DNA of 64,000 nt. It comes from Halopenitus persicus (GTDB taxonomy: Archaea; Halobacteriota; Halobacteria; Halobacteriales; Haloferacaceae). The position numbers and the translations under genes are program-made. Below, piece after piece: positions 1 to 9,562 of the stretch; within the stretch, counting starts at the first letter, position 1, and every line of letters starts with the position of its first letter. Below the pieces are notes generated by a model, which was not told the origin of the DNA, did no database searches, and saw only the letters and a list, made by a program, of their open reading frames with translations. The stretch lies in NCBI RefSeq assembly GCF_002355635.1, contig NZ_AP017558.1, positions 1,240,001 through 1,304,000 of the forward strand, in the 5' to 3' direction.

Positions 1-688
1 CGTGTGGCACTCGACCACGAAGTGGATCCACGGCGCCGGGACGACGATCGGCGGCGTCCTCGTCGACGGCGGCAGCTTCCCGTGGGGCGACCACGCCGAG
101 AAGTACCCCGAGATCGGCGGCGACAATCCCGCCTACCACGGCGTCAACTTCACCGAGCGGTTCGGCGACGCGGCGTTCACCTACGCGGCCGTCGCCCGCG
201 GCCTGCGCGACCTCGGCTGCCAGCAGTCGCCGTTCGACTCCTGGCAGACGATCCAGGGGCTCAACACGCTCCCGTTCCGGATGGAGCGCCACTGCGAGAA
301 CGCCGCGATCGTCGCCGAGCACCTCGTCGACCACCCCGAGGTGAGCTGGGTCAACTACCCCGGTCTCGACGACCACGAGACCCACGAGACGTCGAGCGAG
401 TACCTCGACGGCGGCTACGGCGGAATGATCACCTTCGGACTCGAGGCGGGCTACGACGCCGCGAAGACGACGGTCGAGAGCACCGAACTCGCCTCGCTGC
501 TCGCGAACGTCGGCGACGCGAAGACGCTCATCATCCACCCCGCCTCGACGACCCACCAGCAGCTCACCGAGGAGGAGCTGCTCTCGGCCGGCGTCACCGA
601 GGACCTGGTTCGGATCTCGGTGGGCCTCGAGGACCCCGCGGACATCGTCGCCGACATCGATCAGGCGATCGAGACGGCGACCGAGTAA
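1..688 (+). CDS. metY: O-acetylhomoserine sulfhydrylase-type enzyme, C-terminal part (5' end outside window)
   Basis: Partial gene; the reading frame is open at the left edge and about 228 residues remain. The fragment begins just before the PLP lysine motif [11 protein letters not shown] (Lys at fragment residue 7), which in the Cys/Met-metabolism PLP family forms the Schiff base. The following region ([23 protein letters not shown], then [14 protein letters not shown] and VRISVGLED near the end) is typical of O-acetylhomoserine (thiol)-lyase rather than cystathionine beta-lyase. Expected role: PLP-dependent sulfhydrylation of O-acetylhomoserine in methionine/homocysteine synthesis, in the cytosol. 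The GTG at base 2 is an internal Val codon, not a start. A MetZ or cystathionine gamma-synthase assignment is possible because the N-terminal half is unseen. Confidence 0.9.
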   Translation, partial: VWHSTTKWIHGAGTTIGGVLVDGGSFPWGDHAEKYPEIGGDNPAYHGVNFTERFGDAAFTYAAVARGLRDLGCQQSPFDSWQTIQGLNTLPFRMERHCENAAIVAEHLVDHPEVSWVNYPGLDDHETHETSSEYLDGGYGGMITFGLEAGYDAAKTTVESTELASLLANVGDAKTLIIHPASTTHQQLTEEELLSAGVTEDLVRISVGLEDPADIVADIDQAIETATE

Positions 689-767
689 GCGCTCGCCGAA
701 GCGGACGGCGGCCGAGTCGACGTTCGCCGAAACGATTAGGGGCGTTCCGCTCCCCGTATCAGACGGT

Positions 768-1682
768 ATGACAAAAGTGAGCGTGGTCGGCGCCGCGGGC
801 ACCGTCGGTGCCGCGGCCGGCTACAACATCGCGCTGCGCGACGTCGCGGACGAACTCGTCTTCGTAGATATTCCGGACAAGGAGCCGGAGGCGGTCGGCC
901 AGGCCGCCGACGTCAACCACGGCGTCGCCTACGACTCGAACACGACCGTTCGCCAGGGCGACTACGCGGCCACCGCGGGCTCGGACGTGGTCGTGATCAC
1001 CGCCGGGATCCCCCGCCAGCCGGGCCAGACCCGGATCGACCTCGCGGGCGACAACGCGCCGATCATGGACGACATCGGGTCCTCGCTTGCCGAACACAAC
1101 GACGACTTCGTCACCGTGACCACCTCGAACCCGGTGGACCTCCTCAACCGCCACCTCTACGAGTCCGGCGAGCGCGACCGACACGCCGTGGTCGGGTTCG
1201 GCGGACGGCTCGACTCGGCCCGGTTCCGGTACGTTCTGGCCGAGCGATTCGACACGCCGGTTCGGAACGTCGAGGCCACCATCCTCGGCGAGCACGGCGA
1301 CGCGCAGGTGCCCGTCTTCTCGAAAGTGCGCGTCGACGGTCGGGACCCGAGCTTCGACGCCGACGAGCGCGAGGCGATCCTGGGCGACCTCCAGGAGTCC
1401 GCGATGGACGTCATCGAGCGCAAGGGCGCCACCCAGTGGGGGCCGGCGACCGGCGTCGCCCACGTCGTGGAGGCGATCCTCGAGGACACCGGCGAGGTGC
1501 TCCCGTGCTCGGTCGTCCTCGACGGCGAGTACGGCCACACGGATACGGCCCTCGGCGTGCCCGCCAGGCTCGGTGCGAACGGCGTCGAGGAGGTCGTCGA
1601 GTGGGACCTCGACGACTACGAGCGCGACCTGCTCGATGAGGCGGCCGGGAAGCTCTCCGAGCAGTACGCCGAGATCGCGTAG
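768..1682 (+). CDS. mdh: Malate dehydrogenase (LDH-like tetrameric type)
   Basis: 304 residues, the normal length for haloarchaeal malate dehydrogenase of the lactate-dehydrogenase-like family. It interconverts malate and oxaloacetate with NAD(H) in the TCA cycle. Visible landmarks: the Rossmann glycine motif [11 protein letters not shown] (residues 8-18), an acidic residue at the end of beta-2 (VFVD, residue 34) that favours NAD over NADP, the substrate-loop arginines in IPRQPGQTR (residues 81-89; an Arg at the discriminator position favours malate), and the catalytic histidine in [11 protein letters not shown] (His176). The ATG lies 79 bp after the metY stop. It converges with the following minus-strand HTH gene with only 22 bp between stops, so any terminator must be very short. 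Confidence 0.96.
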   Translation: MTKVSVVGAAGTVGAAAGYNIALRDVADELVFVDIPDKEPEAVGQAADVNHGVAYDSNTTVRQGDYAATAGSDVVVITAGIPRQPGQTRIDLAGDNAPIMDDIGSSLAEHNDDFVTVTTSNPVDLLNRHLYESGERDRHAVVGFGGRLDSARFRYVLAERFDTPVRNVEATILGEHGDAQVPVFSKVRVDGRDPSFDADEREAILGDLQESAMDVIERKGATQWGPATGVAHVVEAILEDTGEVLPCSVVLDGEYGHTDTALGVPARLGANGVEEVVEWDLDDYERDLLDEAAGKLSEQYAEIA

Positions 1683-1704
1683 GGGGCGCCGCGTCGAACT
1701 CCTT

Positions 1705-2022
1705 TTAAGCGCCGTCCTCTTTTCCACCCTCGATCCGCTCGGAACCACCTTCGATCCGATCCGAGAGCCAGTCGTAGTGAGCGAGCAGCGCGTCCTCGCC
1801 GGCATCAGTGAGCCGGTAGACGTCGGCGATGCCCTCGGTCCGTGACTCGACGTGGCCGGACTCCGCGAGCGCCGTCACCATCGCGTGGAACGACTGCGGG
1901 TCGATCCGCTCGTCGTAGTGGGACGTGAGCCGGTTCTTCAGCTGTTGTTCGCGCAGGCTCCCGGCCTCGTACAGGAGCGCGCAGACGTCGCGACGGCGAC
2001 CGCTGTGGAGCCACTTTGCCAT
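1705..2022 (-). CDS. Small winged-helix (PadR/MarR-like) DNA-binding protein
   Basis: 105 residues from the ATG at 2022; the frame stays open further upstream, but that part is an arginine-rich shadow of the neighbouring oxidoreductase gene. The sequence (AKWLHSGRRRDVCALLYEAG, LREQQLKNRL, FHAMVTALAESGHVE, YRLTDAGEDAL) fits a compact winged helix with a wing ending in the common 'LTDAGE' motif, as in many haloarchaeal one-domain regulators. The C-terminus carries a near-perfect seven-residue duplication (DRIEGGSERIEGG) just before the stop. It lies 59 bp downstream of the FAD oxidoreductase on the same strand and may be co-transcribed with it. The ligand and target are unknown. Confidence 0.75.
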   Translation of the reverse strand: MAKWLHSGRRRDVCALLYEAGSLREQQLKNRLTSHYDERIDPQSFHAMVTALAESGHVESRTEGIADVYRLTDAGEDALLAHYDWLSDRIEGGSERIEGGKEDGA

Positions 2023-2081
2023 CGACGACCGATCGCCGTGCGACGGGATAGACCTCCCGGATCGTCGGCGACGGGAACCGA

Positions 2082-3302
2082 TCACGCGCCGTGATCGGGC
2101 ACCGCCTGGCGGAACATCGTCCGGAAGGGGAAGTCGGCGTCGCTGGACTCGAAGCGGTCGAGCGCGAAGGGGGAGAGCGAAAACGGCGCCGACTCGCCGG
2201 TGAGATGCGCCCGAACCGCGGTGCCGATCGAATCGGCGGCCATCACGCCCGCCCCGTGGAACCCGGCCGCGATGACGAGGCCGTCCGGGGCCTCGGCCGG
2301 CGCATCGATGATCGGCTTCGCGTCCGGCGTGGTCGCATCGGCCATCGGACAGCACTCGTAGCGGACCACCGTCGCGTCCGCGTCGACGCTGGCGAGGATT
2401 CCCGGGAGCTCCTCCCGGAGCAGTCGATCGAGTTCGCCGCCGATCTCCCGCGGGTCCTCGGGCGGGGCCGTGTCCCGGTCCGATCCGCCGTACCGGTGTT
2501 CGGTCCCGACGAGCAGCCGGCCGTCCCGGGTACCACGCCAGTAGGCGCCGAGGACCGAATCCCCGCCCATCGGAACCCCGTCGGGAAGATCGGCTTCGAG
2601 GTACGCGACGTTCCAGGTGAACGGCCGGATCGGGACCCGAAGGACGTCCGCGAGCAGGTCCGGCGTGGCCGAGCCTGTAGCGGCCACCACGGCGTCGGCG
2701 TCGACGGAACCGTACTCCGTCTCGACGCCCGCGACCTCGTCGCCCGCCGCGGTGCCGTCCGTAACGCGGATCGACTCGACGGTCGTGTCCGGCCGGAACT
2801 CGACGCCGCGGCGGACGCACTCGCGGTGCATCGTCGCGAGGAACTCGTCGACGTCGAAGTAGCCGGTCCCGGGCCAGACGAGCGCCTTCTCGTAAGGCGC
2901 CTCGGGATCGAAGACGTCCGCGTACGCGTCGGCATCGACGAGCCGCACGTCGGTGACGTCGGTGACGTCGTCACCGGCGTCGAAACTGCCGGTCCCGTCG
3001 ACCGACGTCGCGGTTTCCCGGGCCGCGGCGACGTCCGCGGGCCGCACCCCGCGGACGTACTCGCGGTCGGTCCACTCGAAGACGCCGGTCCCGTCCAGCT
3101 CGCGGAAGAACTCGATCGCGTGCCGACTCCAGGCCGGTTGGTCGGGGTAATCGACCGGCGTGGTGATCACTCCGGAAGCGCGACTCGAGGTCCCGTTTCC
3201 GATCGCGTCCCGGTCCAGTACGATCACGTCGTGATCCGGCGCGAGCCGGTAGGCGGTGCTCAAACCCGCGACGCCGGATCCGACCACGGCAACACGTGTC
3301 AT
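2082..3302 (-). CDS. FAD-dependent oxidoreductase, DAO (D-amino-acid oxidase/sarcosine oxidase-like) family
   Basis: 406 residues from the ATG at 3302. The N-terminus has a classical FAD dinucleotide fold: VAVVGSGVAGLS (GxGxxG at residues 8-13) followed by an acidic beta-2 end (VIVLDRD). A C-terminal return motif (DGLVIAAGFHGAGVMAA) contacts the flavin in this family. Overall layout and length match the DAO family, which oxidises amines, N-methyl amino acids or glycerol-3-phosphate. The substrate cannot be read from sequence. The motif YECCPMADATTPDAKPII contains adjacent cysteines at a place where family members bind substrate or covalent flavin, but that is only suggestive. It is divergent from the helicase gene and followed by a small HTH gene. 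Confidence 0.85.
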   Translation of the reverse strand: MTRVAVVGSGVAGLSTAYRLAPDHDVIVLDRDAIGNGTSSRASGVITTPVDYPDQPAWSRHAIEFFRELDGTGVFEWTDREYVRGVRPADVAAARETATSVDGTGSFDAGDDVTDVTDVRLVDADAYADVFDPEAPYEKALVWPGTGYFDVDEFLATMHRECVRRGVEFRPDTTVESIRVTDGTAAGDEVAGVETEYGSVDADAVVAATGSATPDLLADVLRVPIRPFTWNVAYLEADLPDGVPMGGDSVLGAYWRGTRDGRLLVGTEHRYGGSDRDTAPPEDPREIGGELDRLLREELPGILASVDADATVVRYECCPMADATTPDAKPIIDAPAEAPDGLVIAAGFHGAGVMAADSIGTAVRAHLTGESAPFSLSPFALDRFESSDADFPFRTMFRQAVPDHGA

Positions 3303-3444
3303 ATCGGCCGGTCGCCCCCGGTTCGCATAGTGGTTTCGCCGACCGCGCCGGGAACGCGGTTCGGTTCGACGAGAGGAAACGCCTTTCCCCACGAGGCGCC
3401 CCACTTCGAACAATGCGTGGGAGGCCGTCCCGGGGAGGGACACG

Positions 3445-5793
3445 ATGAAGGTCGCCGAAGCGGTCCCGGAGTTCGCCGACGCGTTCGGCTTCGAGGAGTT
3501 CAACCGGATGCAGCGCGAGGCGTTGCCCGCGCTCCTGGAGACGGACGCAAACGTGGTCGCCAGCGCGCCGACGGGATCCGGCAAGACCGCCCTCGCGGAG
3601 CTCGCGATCTGCAAGACGCTCGATGCGGGCGGGACGGCGCTGTTCGTCGCGCCGCTGCGCGCGCTCACCAACGAGAAGGAAAGCGAGTGGGAACGCTTCG
3701 AGGCGCTCGGGTATTCGGTCTACGTCGTCTCCGGCGAACGCGATCTGAACCCCAGGCAGGCCGAACGGGCCGACGTCATCGTGATCACGCCGGAGAAGGC
3801 CGACTCGGCGACGCGGAAACACGACTCCGCGCGCTACTCGTTCATCGCCGACGTCGACTGCGTGCTCATCGACGAGGTTCACCTCCTCGACTCCGACCGC
3901 CGCGGCGGCGTGCTCGAGGTCGTCGTCTCCCGGCTGCGCCGGATCTGTGACCCGCGGATCGTCGCCCTCTCGGCGACGATGTCGAACGTCGCGGACGTGG
4001 CGGACTGGCTCGACGCGCCGCCGGAGACCACCTTCGAGTTCGGCGACGAGTACCGGCCGGTCGAGCTGGAGACCGGCGTGAAGACCTACTCACACGGCGA
4101 CAACGCCTTCGCCGACAAGTACCGCCGGCTCTACCGCGCGATCGACCTGGCCGAGCCACACGTCCGCGAGGACGGGCAAGCGCTCGTGTTCGTCTCCTCC
4201 AGACAGGACACCGTACAGGCCGCAAAGAAGACCCGCGACGAGATCGCCGAGCGAGACGTCCCGGTCGGCGCACGCGGCGAGTACGACTTCCACACCGAGG
4301 CGAAGGAACTCACGAACGACACGCTCCGACAGTCCGTCCTCGACGGGGTCGGGTTCCACCACGCCGGGCTCGGCAAGGACGACCGCGACCGCGTCGAGGA
4401 GTGGTTCCGCGAGGGGCTGATCTCGATCCTCTTTTCGACCTCGACGCTGGCGTGGGGCGTGAACCTTCCCGCCCGCTGCGTGATCATACGGGACACGAAG
4501 TATCACGACCCGCTGGCGGGCGAGACCGACGTCTCGCCGCTCGACGTGCTTCAGATGCTGGGCCGGGCGGGGCGTCCCGGCTACGACGACATCGGCTACG
4601 GCTGGGTGGTCTGTGACCGGTCCGACGCCGACCGATACCGCCGACTGCTTCGGGAGGGCAAGCCGATCGAATCGCGGCTCGCGGAGGATCTCCCCGGCCA
4701 CCTCAACGCCGAGATCGCGATGGGAACGATCCGCGATCTGGAGGACGTGATGGAGTGGATCGAGACGACGTTCTACTTCGTGCGTGCGCGTTCGGAGCCG
4801 GAGCAATACGGCTTCGGCTCGATCCGCGACCGCGTCCGGGACGTCCTCGAGGACCTGGTCGCGGACGGGTTCGTCGAGACCGACGCTGACCTGGGGATCG
4901 AACCGACCGCGGTGGGTCGGCTCGCCTCGAAGTATTACCTCCGGCTCGACACCGCGAGCCGGTTCCACGAGCTCGCCGAGCGCGACTCGCTGTCGGTCGC
5001 GTCGATCCTCGAGGCGGTCGCGGCCGCCGGCGAGTTCGATTCCGTCTCGGCGCGGTCGGCGGAAGCCGACGCGATCGATCGCATTCTCTCGGCGGCCGAT
5101 CTCGAGACGAGCCTCGAGGAGGGCCACCGGAAGGTGTTCGCGATCCTGGCGGCGAGCATGGACGACGCGGTCCCCTCGGACCTCCGGTCGGACGCGTGGG
5201 TGATCCGGCAGAACGCGCTGCGGCTGGTCGCCGCGCTGACCGAGTTCCTCGATCGGTTCGCCGGCGCGCGAGCGGCCAACCTCGCGCGTCGCGTCGAGGC
5301 GCGGCTCGACCACGGCGTCGCCCGCGAGGCGGTCGCGTTCACGGCGATCGACGGCGTCGGCGCGAACCGCGCCGAGCGGCTCGCCGACGCGGGGTTCGAT
5401 TCGCCGACCACGGTGGCCGAGGCCGACCCGAGCAGCCTCGAGGCGGCCGGAATGAGCGAGGGCGTCGCGAGCCGGATCGTCGAATCCGCCGGCGATCTTC
5501 CCCGGATCGACGTCGAGTGGGGGTCGTTCCCCGAAACCGTCGGGATCGGCGAAAACGAGATGTGTGACGTGACGGTCCGAAACCACGGCGGCGGCGCACG
5601 CGCCGGCGTTCGCGTGACCGTCAACGACGTCGAGATGCACGAGAAGACGGTCTACCTCGACGGGGAGACGACCGTTCCGGTCGGCGTGTTCGGACCGCCG
5701 GACGCCGCGGATCTGACCTTCGTCGTCGAGGTGACGTTCCCCGAAGATCCCCTGTTTCCCGTGCGTGCGAGCCGGTCGGTCGAGGTCGAGTAG
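3445..5793 (+). CDS. Superfamily 2 Ski2/Brr2-type DEAD/DEAH-box helicase with Sec63-like C-terminus
   Basis: 782 residues. Helicase motifs are all visible: Walker A APTGSGKT (residues 41-48), DEVH (143-146), SAT (176-178), the HHAGLGKDDRD segment, TSTLAWGVNLPA and the motif VI arginine finger MLGRAGRPGYD. After the RecA domains come a winged-helix and ratchet helices, a helix-hairpin-helix-like stretch (IDGVGANRAERLADAGF) and a final Ig/FN3-like beta domain (about residues 690-782), as in the Sec63 unit of Brr2 and ASCC3. Family knowledge: ATP-driven 3'-5' nucleic-acid unwinding. Whether the target is DNA (Hel308-like repair) or RNA/RNP is open. The ATG at 3445 directly begins the conserved segment. 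Confidence 0.88.
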   Translation: MKVAEAVPEFADAFGFEEFNRMQREALPALLETDANVVASAPTGSGKTALAELAICKTLDAGGTALFVAPLRALTNEKESEWERFEALGYSVYVVSGERDLNPRQAERADVIVITPEKADSATRKHDSARYSFIADVDCVLIDEVHLLDSDRRGGVLEVVVSRLRRICDPRIVALSATMSNVADVADWLDAPPETTFEFGDEYRPVELETGVKTYSHGDNAFADKYRRLYRAIDLAEPHVREDGQALVFVSSRQDTVQAAKKTRDEIAERDVPVGARGEYDFHTEAKELTNDTLRQSVLDGVGFHHAGLGKDDRDRVEEWFREGLISILFSTSTLAWGVNLPARCVIIRDTKYHDPLAGETDVSPLDVLQMLGRAGRPGYDDIGYGWVVCDRSDADRYRRLLREGKPIESRLAEDLPGHLNAEIAMGTIRDLEDVMEWIETTFYFVRARSEPEQYGFGSIRDRVRDVLEDLVADGFVETDADLGIEPTAVGRLASKYYLRLDTASRFHELAERDSLSVASILEAVAAAGEFDSVSARSAEADAIDRILSAADLETSLEEGHRKVFAILAASMDDAVPSDLRSDAWVIRQNALRLVAALTEFLDRFAGARAANLARRVEARLDHGVAREAVAFTAIDGVGANRAERLADAGFDSPTTVAEADPSSLEAAGMSEGVASRIVESAGDLPRIDVEWGSFPETVGIGENEMCDVTVRNHGGGARAGVRVTVNDVEMHEKTVYLDGETTVPVGVFGPPDAADLTFVVEVTFPEDPLFPVRASRSVEVE

Positions 5794-5845
5794 GACACGA
5801 CCGCAGCGGGTGAGGGTTCAAAGACGATGCCGCGCCAGACGGGGT

Positions 5846-6628
5846 ATGCCATCGCGACTCCGCGTCCTGGCCGGCGACTGCACCACGATCCTGAACGGTC
5901 CCCGCGAGCGCACTCAGCGCGGCCGCGTGGTCGTGGTCGTCAAGCCCGACAACACGACGCTCGTGCACGACGCCGACGGCTACCAACCGATCGAGTGGCT
6001 CACCCGGCCGGACTCGGTGGCCGTCGAGACGGACGCGTCCGGATTCACCGTCACCGCGCGCGACGGCGACCGGACCCTGCAAGTGATCACCCACGAGCGC
6101 GAGGCCGAGATGGAGATCCCGGTCACCGAGGCCGGGATCCCCGTGGGGAGCTGTCCGGACTGCGCATCCGCGCTGGTTCGCTCGGGCGGCCACGTCGCCT
6201 GCATCGGCTGCGAGGAACGATACGGGCTACCGACGGGCGCCACCGTCACGGATCGGAGCTGCGAGGACTGCGGGCTGCCGCTGCTTCGCGTCGAGCGGGG
6301 CGAGGTGTTCACGGTCTGTCTGGACGTCTACTGCGACTCGCTTGCTGACGCCGTCGCCGACCGGTTCGACCGCGTCTGGCCGTGTCCGGACTGCGGGTCG
6401 GACCTCCGCGTCCAGCAGGCGACCGGTCGGGTCTTCCTCGGCTGCGACGCGTATCCGGAGTGCGAGACGACGTTCTCGTTCCCGGACGGCGTCGTGGTCG
6501 ACGACTGCCCGTGCGGGCTGCCGGTCCTCGAGACTGCCGAGGGACGACGCTGTCTCGACGGAGCCTGCGAGCGGTGGGAGACGGACGCGGACGACCGCCG
6601 GGACGGCACGGAGTCGCCCACGGCGTGA
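5846..6628 (+). CDS. NucS-type N-terminal (DUF91) domain protein with four zinc ribbons
   Basis: 260 residues from the ATG at 5846; the upstream in-frame extension overlaps the helicase gene and is arginine-rich, so it was rejected. Residues 20-100 (GRVVVVVKPDNTTLVHDADG and YQPIEWLTRPDSV) resemble the N-terminal ssDNA-binding domain of archaeal NucS/EndoMS. The RecB-like nuclease half is absent. Instead there are four Cys4 ribbons: C103/106/119/122, C139/142/158/163, C180/183/200/206 and C221/223/236/241, resembling topoisomerase I C-terminal zinc fingers. Probably a DNA-binding protein in replication or repair, given the helicase just upstream and this domain mix; catalysis is not expected. 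Confidence 0.75.
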   Translation: MPSRLRVLAGDCTTILNGPRERTQRGRVVVVVKPDNTTLVHDADGYQPIEWLTRPDSVAVETDASGFTVTARDGDRTLQVITHEREAEMEIPVTEAGIPVGSCPDCASALVRSGGHVACIGCEERYGLPTGATVTDRSCEDCGLPLLRVERGEVFTVCLDVYCDSLADAVADRFDRVWPCPDCGSDLRVQQATGRVFLGCDAYPECETTFSFPDGVVVDDCPCGLPVLETAEGRRCLDGACERWETDADDRRDGTESPTA

Positions 6629-6713
6629 ACCGCCCGCGTCGCGACTCGTTCGCGACCTGACGCCGCACCGGCGGACCGCAACCCGTTTACGACCGCCGCC
6701 CGCCCGGTCAGAT

Positions 6714-7847
6714 ATGCAACCGGACGGCGAGCTTCGCGGCGACGGCGTACACGTGGGCGGCGACGCCCGCCAACGGTTCTACGACTCGCGGGGGTACGGG
6801 CGCCCGCTCGGCGGGAACGCGATCTCGCTCACGCCGCTGGAGGCGGCACACCTGCTGTTTCGGGGCGACCTCGGCGCGGTGACCGTCGACGGCGAGACGC
6901 TCGGGTTCGAGGCCTTCTTCGTCCACGCGGCCGCCGCGGGCGACCGGTTCGCGGTCCGGTTCCTCGTGTACTCCGACCTGCGCGACCGGGGGTTCTACCT
7001 CTCGCCGACGCGCGAGGGTTGGCCGGGGCACAACCGCCAGGGGGGCGCGGACGCGGACTTCATCGTGTACGAACGTGGCGCGAGCCCGCCGGACGGGGCG
7101 ATCGCCCACCGACTCCGGGTGGTCGGCGAGCGCGAGTCGATCCCGGCGGCCGGCATCGACGGGACCACGCTGGCCATCGTCGACGAGGAGAGCGATCTCA
7201 CGTACTTCGAGACGCAAACGGCCGACCCGACGGGAGGGACCGACTACGATCCGCCGGCGGACCTCGCCGGCGTCCTGCTCGAGGACCGCGTGGTGGTCTG
7301 GGACGCGCCGGCAGGGCTCTATGATCGAGGGTTCTACGGCCGCCCGCTGTCCGGGCGCGCCGCAACGATCGACGGGGCGCTTCAGCTGTCGCTGCTCGAG
7401 GCCGCGTACCTGGCCGAACGCGGATCGTTGCGGTTGGACGAAACGCTCGCGCTGGCAGGGACAACCGACGACGCGAACGGGGCCGGCGATGAAGCCGACG
7501 ACGCGGAGGGCACGGCGGACGCGATCCGCCGGCGGGGACGAACGGTCGAGGGCGACCGATTCGCCCGACGGCTCCGCACCTACACGGACCTTCGCGAGCG
7601 CGCGATCGTCCCGAAGACCGGCTTCAAGTTCGGCGCCGACTTCCGGACGTATCTCGACGTCGAGACGGTCGAGGACCTGCCCCACTCCGAGCACCTGGTC
7701 CGGGTCATCGAGCCGGACCACGCGTTCGTGCCGCGCGAGCTGTCGCTTGACGTTCGGCTCGCCGGCGGCGTCCGCAAGCGAATGGTTTTTGCGCTGACCG
7801 ACGCGAGTTCCATCGACTACCGTTCGGTAGCTCGAATCACCCCATGA
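6714..7847 (+). CDS. endA: tRNA-splicing endonuclease (fused-repeat alpha2 type)
   Basis: 377 residues, the length of the archaeal endonuclease in which two repeats are fused in one chain that dimerises. It cuts bulge-helix-bulge introns of pre-tRNAs, and would act on the intron-bearing tRNA-Met of this window. The C-terminal repeat has the catalytic triad region: Tyr313 in FGADFRTYLD, a His in LPHSEHLVRV (324 or 327), and Lys355 in GGVRKRMVFA. The N-terminal repeat shows the matching FYDSRGYGRPLGG and FLVYSDLRDRGF landmarks, and the second repeats them (YDRGFYGRPLSG, YTDLRERAIVPK). An acidic low-complexity insert sits near residues 247-280. The stop overlaps the trpS start by 4 bp (ATGA), indicating translational coupling. 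Confidence 0.95.
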   Translation: MQPDGELRGDGVHVGGDARQRFYDSRGYGRPLGGNAISLTPLEAAHLLFRGDLGAVTVDGETLGFEAFFVHAAAAGDRFAVRFLVYSDLRDRGFYLSPTREGWPGHNRQGGADADFIVYERGASPPDGAIAHRLRVVGERESIPAAGIDGTTLAIVDEESDLTYFETQTADPTGGTDYDPPADLAGVLLEDRVVVWDAPAGLYDRGFYGRPLSGRAATIDGALQLSLLEAAYLAERGSLRLDETLALAGTTDDANGAGDEADDAEGTADAIRRRGRTVEGDRFARRLRTYTDLRERAIVPKTGFKFGADFRTYLDVETVEDLPHSEHLVRVIEPDHAFVPRELSLDVRLAGGVRKRMVFALTDASSIDYRSVARITP

Positions 7848-9511
7848 CCGACGACGATCACACGCCACGCGAGGTCGCCACCGCCGCCGACGCGAGCGCA
7901 GACGCCGCTCCGAGCGCCGCGGGCTGCGGGATCGCGACCGACGGAGGAACCGACACCGCAGCCGGGGCCGACGACGTGGAGCTGGACCCGTGGGGATCGG
8001 CGACGGTCGACGACTACCGAAAGCTCTTCGAGGAGTTCGGGATCGAGGAGTTCGACGACGTCCTCCCCGACGTTCCCCACCCCCACTACCTGATGCGCCG
8101 CGGCGTCATCTTCGGCCACCGCGAGTACGACGCGGTCGCCGAGGCGATGGCGAACGACGAGCCGTTCGCCGCGCTGTCGGGGTTCATGCCCACCGGCGAC
8201 CCCCACATCGGCCACAAGCTTGTCTTCGACGAGCTGATCTGGCACCAGCAGCAGGGCGGGGACGCCTTTGGGCTGATCGCCGACCTGGAGGCCCACTCCG
8301 CGCGCGGGCTCTCCTGGGACGAGATCGACGAGCACGCCCGGAGCTACGTCCTCTCGCTGATCGCGCTCGGGTTCGACCCCGAGGACGGAACCGTCTATCG
8401 ACAGTCCGACAACCGGGAGGTCCAGGACCTTGCGTTCGAGCTGGGGTCGAAGGCGAACTTCTCCGAGCTGCAGGCGCTGTACGGCTTCGACGGCGAGACG
8501 AACGTCTCACACATGCAGTCGACGATCACCCAGATGGCGGACATCCTCTATCCGCAGCTGGTCGACGGCCCCAAGCCGACCGTCGTGCCGGTCGGGCCGG
8601 ACCAGGACCCGCACCTGCGGCTCTCGCGGGACCTCTCCGAGCGGATGCGGTACTTCAAGGTCACCGAGGCGTTCGCGAGCTTCGAGCTCGGGGACGACGA
8701 GCGTCAGCTCGTCCGGGCGGCCTACGACGCGATCGCGGGTGCTGCAAGCGGAAACGATGGGGACGACGCAGGCGACGAGCCGGTGCGCTGCGAGGCGGCC
8801 GCCGAATGGCTCGAGACGTACGAACCGACGCCGGAACTCACGGACGCGAAACGGTCGGCGATCGAGAAGCTCCGCGCCGCAGGCAAGGAGCCGCTCCGTC
8901 CGCGGGTCCGCTTCCTCGACCGGAACGCGACCGAGGACGCCTTCGAGGACCTGATCGGACGGGTCGAGGGCGAGAAACGCGTCTTCGAAGGGCACGTCGA
9001 CGCCTTCGACCTGACGCGTGAGACGGCCGAGACGCTCGCTCGAGAGGTCGAGATCGACCACGACGGCTTCGGGTTCCGACAGCCCTCCTCGATCTACCAC
9101 CGGTTCATGTCCGGGCTCACCGGCGGCAAGATGTCCTCGTCGATCCCGGCCAGCCACATCTCGCTGCTCGACGACCCCGAGGACGGGTACGACAAGGTGA
9201 AAGCGGCGACGACCGGCGGGCGGTCGACCGCCGAGGAGCAACGCGAGCTGGGCGGGAAGCCCGACGAGTGTCCCGTCTACGAGCTGTACGCTTACCTGCT
9301 CGCGAACGACGACGACGACCTGGCGCGGACCGTCTACGAGGAGTGTGAGGACGGGGACCGGCTCTGTGGCGGCTGTAAGGAGCAGGCCGCGGAGCTGATG
9401 CGCGAGTTCCTCGCGGACCACCAGGAGAAACGCGAGGAGGCGGCCGAGCTGCTCGAGGGGATGGACATCGATCTCGAATCCGACCGGCGCGGCACCGGCG
9501 GCGAGCACTGA
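7844..9511 (+). CDS. trpS: Tryptophanyl-tRNA synthetase
   Basis: 555 residues, archaeal/eukaryotic type. Class I signature HIGH is at residues 121-124 (TGDPHIGHKLVFDEL). The second motif is the KMSSS variant (GGKMSSSIPASHISL), usual in TrpRS. The first 45 residues are an alanine/aspartate-rich extension typical of haloarchaeal proteins, and the C-terminus contains a Cys pair (CEDGDRLCGGCKEQ). It charges tRNA-Trp. Translation probably depends on coupling with endA through the ATGA overlap; the endA-trpS pairing is common in haloarchaea, which fits the need to splice their tRNA-Trp. Confidence 0.96.
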   Translation: MTDDDHTPREVATAADASADAAPSAAGCGIATDGGTDTAAGADDVELDPWGSATVDDYRKLFEEFGIEEFDDVLPDVPHPHYLMRRGVIFGHREYDAVAEAMANDEPFAALSGFMPTGDPHIGHKLVFDELIWHQQQGGDAFGLIADLEAHSARGLSWDEIDEHARSYVLSLIALGFDPEDGTVYRQSDNREVQDLAFELGSKANFSELQALYGFDGETNVSHMQSTITQMADILYPQLVDGPKPTVVPVGPDQDPHLRLSRDLSERMRYFKVTEAFASFELGDDERQLVRAAYDAIAGAASGNDGDDAGDEPVRCEAAAEWLETYEPTPELTDAKRSAIEKLRAAGKEPLRPRVRFLDRNATEDAFEDLIGRVEGEKRVFEGHVDAFDLTRETAETLAREVEIDHDGFGFRQPSSIYHRFMSGLTGGKMSSSIPASHISLLDDPEDGYDKVKAATTGGRSTAEEQRELGGKPDECPVYELYAYLLANDDDDLARTVYEECEDGDRLCGGCKEQAAELMREFLADHQEKREEAAELLEGMDIDLESDRRGTGGEH

Positions 9512-9562
9512 GGGCCGCGCAGTACGGCGGCGATTCCCAGCCGGAACCGCCTCTCGCGCACG

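Noticed and set aside
4090-5640. 516-codon antisense frame within the helicase gene
   Set aside because: Shadow of the helicase; low-complexity Arg/Glu/Val sequence without any family motif.
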